A DNA stretch of 37,759 nt from Mitsuaria sp. GD03876 (GTDB lineage: Bacteria > Pseudomonadota > Gammaproteobacteria > Burkholderiales > Burkholderiaceae_C). The translations under genes and the position numbers were made by a program. This document shows positions 34,801 to 37,759 of the stretch, piece after piece. The notes beneath the pieces were generated by a model. That model searched no databases. It saw only the letters and a program-made list of their open reading frames with translations, and was not told where the DNA came from. The stretch covers positions 1 through 37,759 of the forward strand of contig NZ_JAOCCU010000058.1 in assembly GCF_029840635.1 (NCBI RefSeq). The letters run 5' to 3'. Within the stretch, counting starts at the first letter, position 1. Each line of letters starts with the position of its first letter.

Positions 34801-37630
34801 TGCGCTGATGCTCGTAGGCATAGAAACCACCGACCAGCCGCTTGCGCGTGCTGAGCGTCTGCACATGCCGCCCGCTGATCGAGATCCGCTGGTTGGCGAC
34901 CGGCTTGCCGTTCGTGTCCAGCGCGATCGCCTGAACCTGCAGCGGCTGGCCATTGGCGACCCAGGAAGGGGCCCGGACGCCGACGACGACATTGGCCGGC
35001 CACACGATCTGCGAGGCCGCGCGCGTGTGCGTCTGCCCATCGGGATCGCGGTAGTTCAACTCGACCCGCAACTCCGAGGCGCGATCGATGGTGCCGGTCA
35101 ACGGCACCTTGAACTGGATGCCGCCCTTGGCATCGGTCTGCAGGGCCAGCTTGTCCACCAGCAGGCGGTTCGCACCCGGCGGACCGCCGGCCGTCTCGCT
35201 GTCGCCATCCATGTCGCCGTCGGGGCCGCTGTCGCTGGGACCCTGCGCCGACGGGGGCTCGAAGGCGTAGTCGTCGAACCCGGCGAAGTTCGTCCAGTGC
35301 GGCTGCAGCATCGCGCTGACCTGCACCGGCGACTTCGCCATCGGGCCGCCGGCCATGTAGTTCAGTTGGCCCGACCAGGCTTGCTCCTTGGCGCCAGGCG
35401 CGGGGGACTTGGGAGGAATCAGTCGCGCATCCACGAGCGGGACGCGGAACTCCTCGACCCGCACGCTGCCGCTGTCCCAGGTCCGTTGGCCGCCGCCGGT
35501 GCCGGCGCGCTCCATGACGAAGCGATAGCGACCGAGCTTGGCGCCGGGCGGCACCTTCCAGGTGGACAACGCGTAGCGGGCGCCCTGCCATCGAAGATCG
35601 AGCGTGGCGATGTCCTCGCCAGTCCCCTCGAACACGACGCGCAGCTTGTCGGGCAACTGGTCCGGTGTCGCGTCGCTCAGGCCCTGCGCGGTCTCCAGCC
35701 GGAAGAAATGCTTCATCGACAAGGTCTCGCCGGCGCGCAGCAGCGGCCGATCGGTGACCGTATGGACGCGCACGGCGCGCTCGGAGCCCCAGGCGATCGG
35801 CACGTTGAAGCGCCAGGGCTCGATGCCGCGGCTCCAACCGCTGAACATGAACGCCAGGTCCGTTGGCTTGCCAGGCTGGTCGGCGCGAGCAGTGATGAAC
35901 AGCCCGGTTTCGGCGATGCAGTCGCCACGCCCGCTGTCGCGATCCAGGTTGGGCCGGTCGATACGTGCCAGGCCTTGCGCGTTGGTGCGCCCGTTCCACA
36001 GCGCCTTGCCGCGGCAGTCATACACCGCGACCTGTGCACCCTCCACCGGACGCCCCTTGTCGAGGGACGTCACCCACACCAGGCTGTCGTCCTTGCCCAA
36101 CTTGAAGTGCAGGCCCAGGTTGGTGACCAGCGCGCCGGTACGCACGAACATCGGCTGGATCGGATCGAGCAGCGACTGTCCAAGCTGCGGCGACTTCAGC
36201 TCGAGCACGTGATAACCGGGCTGGGCCAGCGGCACACCGATCACGTCGATCGCCTTGTCGGGGTTCGGCGCGGGCACGTTCATCGATTGCAGGCCCGCCT
36301 CCCCCTTCAGCATCTCGACCTTGCGGTCCTCCCACTCGTTTTGGCGATAGAGCCGCCCATACCAACGCAGGATCTCCGCATCGTCGGTCAGGCGCTTGAT
36401 TCGCAGGTGGCCACCGGCCCGCGGCTGCAGGTCGGTCTGCACGTGACGCATGCTCAGCGGTACCAGGCTCGGGCCGATGGGCTCCCATTCGACGATGCCG
36501 AAGGGGGCTGCGGCGAACTTCGCCAACGGCGGCGCCGCGGCCGTCCGGATCTTCATTGGGAAGCTCGCGGCGTTGGACAGTGGCCGTCCGCTTTCATCGA
36601 CGATGCCTGACGGCAGTTCCAGCGTGTAGGTCTGCTGCTCAGCCAGCGGTACAGGAAAGCGCACGGTCAAGAGCCCGCCAGGGGGGTCGCGATCCTGAGC
36701 TGACGGCGCGACTGGAGAAAGGCTGGTGCCATCCGATCCCTTGAGACGCACCTTCATTGCCATGCCCCAATCGATGGGCTCGGAGAAAGTCACACTGAGC
36801 GGCCGGATCGGCAAGCAAGGCGCATTCGCGCGTTCTCGTTCGCAAGAGAACTCCGCGGTCAGGGGCGCACGCACGGAGAAGCGGAAGCGGCGCTCGCCAC
36901 GCGTGCGCACCGATTCATTGGCGCTGGCGACGATACCGGCACCCCACACCAAGGTGGCATCGGCTCCCGCAGGAAGTGGTCGCTTGCAAGCCGCCAGGAC
37001 CCATTCCTGGCGCTTGGCCGCATCTCCCATCTTCAGGTCGCGAATCAGGGCGTCCCGTTCTGCGATCGGGCGGATCTCCGCCGGAATGCGCTCGCCGAGT
37101 GCCTTGGATTCGCACCAGAGGTTCGGACCAATGCTGTCGAGCTTGGCAGCGCCTGAAAGGCGGAGCAGGAAACGCTGGTCTTCCTCGATTCGAGACCCTT
37201 CCCAGGGCCTGATCTGTTGAACGGTCGGCGCAGCCAACTGGAAGGTGGCCTCACGAAGGCCTGTCCACGCGCCGGACACGCCTGGCGCGGTCGGCTTGAA
37301 GTCGTCACGCACCTGCACCCGGCATTTAGCTCCGGCGGGCAGCGGTTTGACGAAGTCAAACACCCATTCGCGATCGTTGGTCCACCGACCTTTTCCTCGG
37401 ACGTTGACTTGACCGCAGTCCACCCGAACAGGATCTGGAAGGCGGGGATCGCCCAGCGCCGTGGTCGCCGACTTGAAGCGCACCACCACGTTCTGGACCT
37501 GCGCCACTTCCCCTTCGGGGGCAATGGAAGCGAGCTCCGCGGCCTGTCCCGATACCGGGACCAAGAGCGAGGCCAGCAAACCTCGCCAAATCATGCTTTG
37601 GAGTTTTCCGCTACTCGCCAGACGACGCAT
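31853..37630 (-). CDS. yfhM: Bacterial alpha-2-macroglobulin, YfhM-like, thioester-containing
   Basis: A 1925-residue exported protease-trap protein, longer than E. coli YfhM (1653). A Sec signal peptide spans about residues 1-31 (hydrophobic GLLASLLVPVSG, cleavage near QAA). Macroglobulin-like beta domains follow, then an alpha-helical thioester domain with TCLEQQ. C1474 and Q1477 should form the reactive thioester that covalently traps attacking proteases once the bait region is cut. An Asp/Gly/Ser-rich insertion lies near residues 797-815. Unlike YfhM there is no lipobox cysteine, so it is predicted to be soluble or otherwise anchored. The ATG at 37630 has GGGAG upstream; an ATG at 37594 is weaker. 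The 129 bp upstream to the window end are relatively AT-rich and probably contain the promoter, though I cannot place its boxes. Confidence 0.95.
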   Translation of the reverse strand: MRRLASSGKLQSMIWRGLLASLLVPVSGQAAELASIAPEGEVAQVQNVVVRFKSATTALGDPRLPDPVRVDCGQVNVRGKGRWTNDREWVFDFVKPLPAGAKCRVQVRDDFKPTAPGVSGAWTGLREATFQLAAPTVQQIRPWEGSRIEEDQRFLLRLSGAAKLDSIGPNLWCESKALGERIPAEIRPIAERDALIRDLKMGDAAKRQEWVLAACKRPLPAGADATLVWGAGIVASANESVRTRGERRFRFSVRAPLTAEFSCERERANAPCLPIRPLSVTFSEPIDWGMAMKVRLKGSDGTSLSPVAPSAQDRDPPGGLLTVRFPVPLAEQQTYTLELPSGIVDESGRPLSNAASFPMKIRTAAAPPLAKFAAAPFGIVEWEPIGPSLVPLSMRHVQTDLQPRAGGHLRIKRLTDDAEILRWYGRLYRQNEWEDRKVEMLKGEAGLQSMNVPAPNPDKAIDVIGVPLAQPGYHVLELKSPQLGQSLLDPIQPMFVRTGALVTNLGLHFKLGKDDSLVWVTSLDKGRPVEGAQVAVYDCRGKALWNGRTNAQGLARIDRPNLDRDSGRGDCIAETGLFITARADQPGKPTDLAFMFSGWSRGIEPWRFNVPIAWGSERAVRVHTVTDRPLLRAGETLSMKHFFRLETAQGLSDATPDQLPDKLRVVFEGTGEDIATLDLRWQGARYALSTWKVPPGAKLGRYRFVMERAGTGGGQRTWDSGSVRVEEFRVPLVDARLIPPKSPAPGAKEQAWSGQLNYMAGGPMAKSPVQVSAMLQPHWTNFAGFDDYAFEPPSAQGPSDSGPDGDMDGDSETAGGPPGANRLLVDKLALQTDAKGGIQFKVPLTGTIDRASELRVELNYRDPDGQTHTRAASQIVWPANVVVGVRAPSWVANGQPLQVQAIALDTNGKPVANQRISISGRHVQTLSTRKRLVGGFYAYEHQRNLKDLGELCSGKTDALGIMRCETSVSQGGQLELIGSTADDGGRTARAVRALTVTKAGDSWFAQDNDDRIDVVPERRRYEPGETARFQVRMPYRDATALVTVEREGVLYSEVRRLSGRDPWLELKIDRNWTPNAYVSVMVLRGRLREVPWYSFFSWGWREPGNWWREWRASGDYQPPTAMVDLSKPSFKLGMAAIEIGQAKHRLKVEVVPQQAQYGVRQSAQVKLRVTQDGKPVPDAQVAFAAVDEGLLALAPNESWKLLDGMIQTRAWGVTTATAHSEIIGRRHYGRKAVAAGGGGGFATRELFDTLLTWQPLVTVNAQGEALVQVPLNDSLTRFRLVAVADAPGQRFGTGENSINVSQDLQLLSGLPPLVREGDRVQAMLTLRNATNRAMDLRVTLAGKASGESGEHPVPAEPRTVKLAAGQAQEVTWDVVVPDGAQRIVWEAQAQEQGGAGAKDAMRTTQAVQPATPVRVLQATLRQLDAPISLPVAAPTDALPAQGVKRGGVAIGLQPKLSSALPGIRRYFEQYPYTCLEQQSSKYLALHDAAAWDGLMGQLATYQDSDGLFAYFPLSRQLTQGSDVLTAHLLAAAQEAGRALPAPQLAKALDGLAAFVEGRLERRYWSPRADDEPRRIAALAALARYGKATPRQLGTVDGRNLTTWPTSAVIDWLVLHQRMSGAPDRAAQIAAAQNQLRARLSFAGTTLRFVNEDNDGWWWLMGSGDATAARAILALVDDAGWKEDLPRMVVGALARQERGAWFNTTANLWGVLALEKFSDRFESQAVKGKTEAKLAGAAASLDWSAKPEGGELRLAWPAAGNGTLSVAQVGDGRPWATVQALAAVPLKAPLSAGYSLKRTVTAVSQKAAPRWSRGDVMRVRLEIEAAADMTWVVLSDPLPTGAAVVEGTIDTQGERAEGEAWPNFIERSFTAWRAYFGYLPRGRHVLEYTMQLNNAGRFQMPTTRAEAMYAPDRFGELPNATLEVQP

Positions 37631-37759
37631 ACGCTCTCCCTGCGCTATCGCTACAAGGACGCAAGTCTATTCGGCAAGCCTTGAAAAAACAGTCCCACAA
37701 AAGGGGCGAGAGACTACTGGAGCTAGTCAGCGCCTGACACAAATGAAAATTCAAGCCCC

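Noticed and set aside
31505-36610. A 1701-codon open frame antisense to the macroglobulin and pbpC
   Set aside because: Same cause: composition typical of an antisense shadow and complete, motif-bearing genes on the other strand.

Overview
The window is a gene-dense, very GC-rich stretch of bacterial chromosome with strong G/C bias at third codon positions. Gene content and order point to a betaproteobacterium of the order Burkholderiales, probably near the Roseateles/Mitsuaria/Rubrivivax group. The pointers are a pyruvate dehydrogenase operon whose E3 subunit carries its own lipoyl domain, a FixL/FixJ-like two-component pair, folD next to that pair, and a yfhM-pbpC-type pair. The taxonomic placement is inference. 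I see no insertion sequence, integrase, phage gene or CRISPR array.

Region 1 (1-9.2 kb): aceE-aceF-lpdA run leftward, with lpdA cut by the window edge. Diverging from aceE is a membrane histidine kinase whose stop overlaps the start of a FixJ-like response regulator, followed by folD. Region 2 (9.3-15.4 kb): a secreted beta-helix protein, a YbbP-like FtsX permease without its ATPase, a YgiD-type extradiol dioxygenase and an unrecognised 415-residue protein. Region 3 (15.4-22.4 kb): an LpxO-like lipid A hydroxylase behind an MFS exporter, tRNA-Gly(CCC), a PilZ protein containing a perfect hexanucleotide array, a tautomerase, and an aldo/keto reductase with an MFS transporter and a divergent LysR regulator. 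Three short tandem repeats of 6- or 9-bp period lie within 1.8 kb here.

Region 4 (22.4-29.5 kb): a GabD-type succinate-semialdehyde dehydrogenase, alaS, a UPF0149 (YgfB-like) protein, a SET plus post-SET protein, a GNAT acetyltransferase behind a structured leader with its own terminator hairpin, and a small exported protein. Region 5 (29.6-37.6 kb): a bacterial alpha-2-macroglobulin with an intact thioester motif, translationally coupled to penicillin-binding protein 1C, a pairing thought to combine periplasmic protease trapping with cell-wall repair.

The points most worth a second look are: (a) the structured leader at 28316-28540, with a 33-codon small frame and an intrinsic terminator only 39 bp before the acetyltransferase start, and the related hairpins just before folD and the UPF0149 gene; (b) the SET/post-SET protein; (c) the microsatellite inside the PilZ gene; (d) the FixL/FixJ-like pair facing the pyruvate dehydrogenase operon. 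None of these is proven to be a new system from sequence alone.
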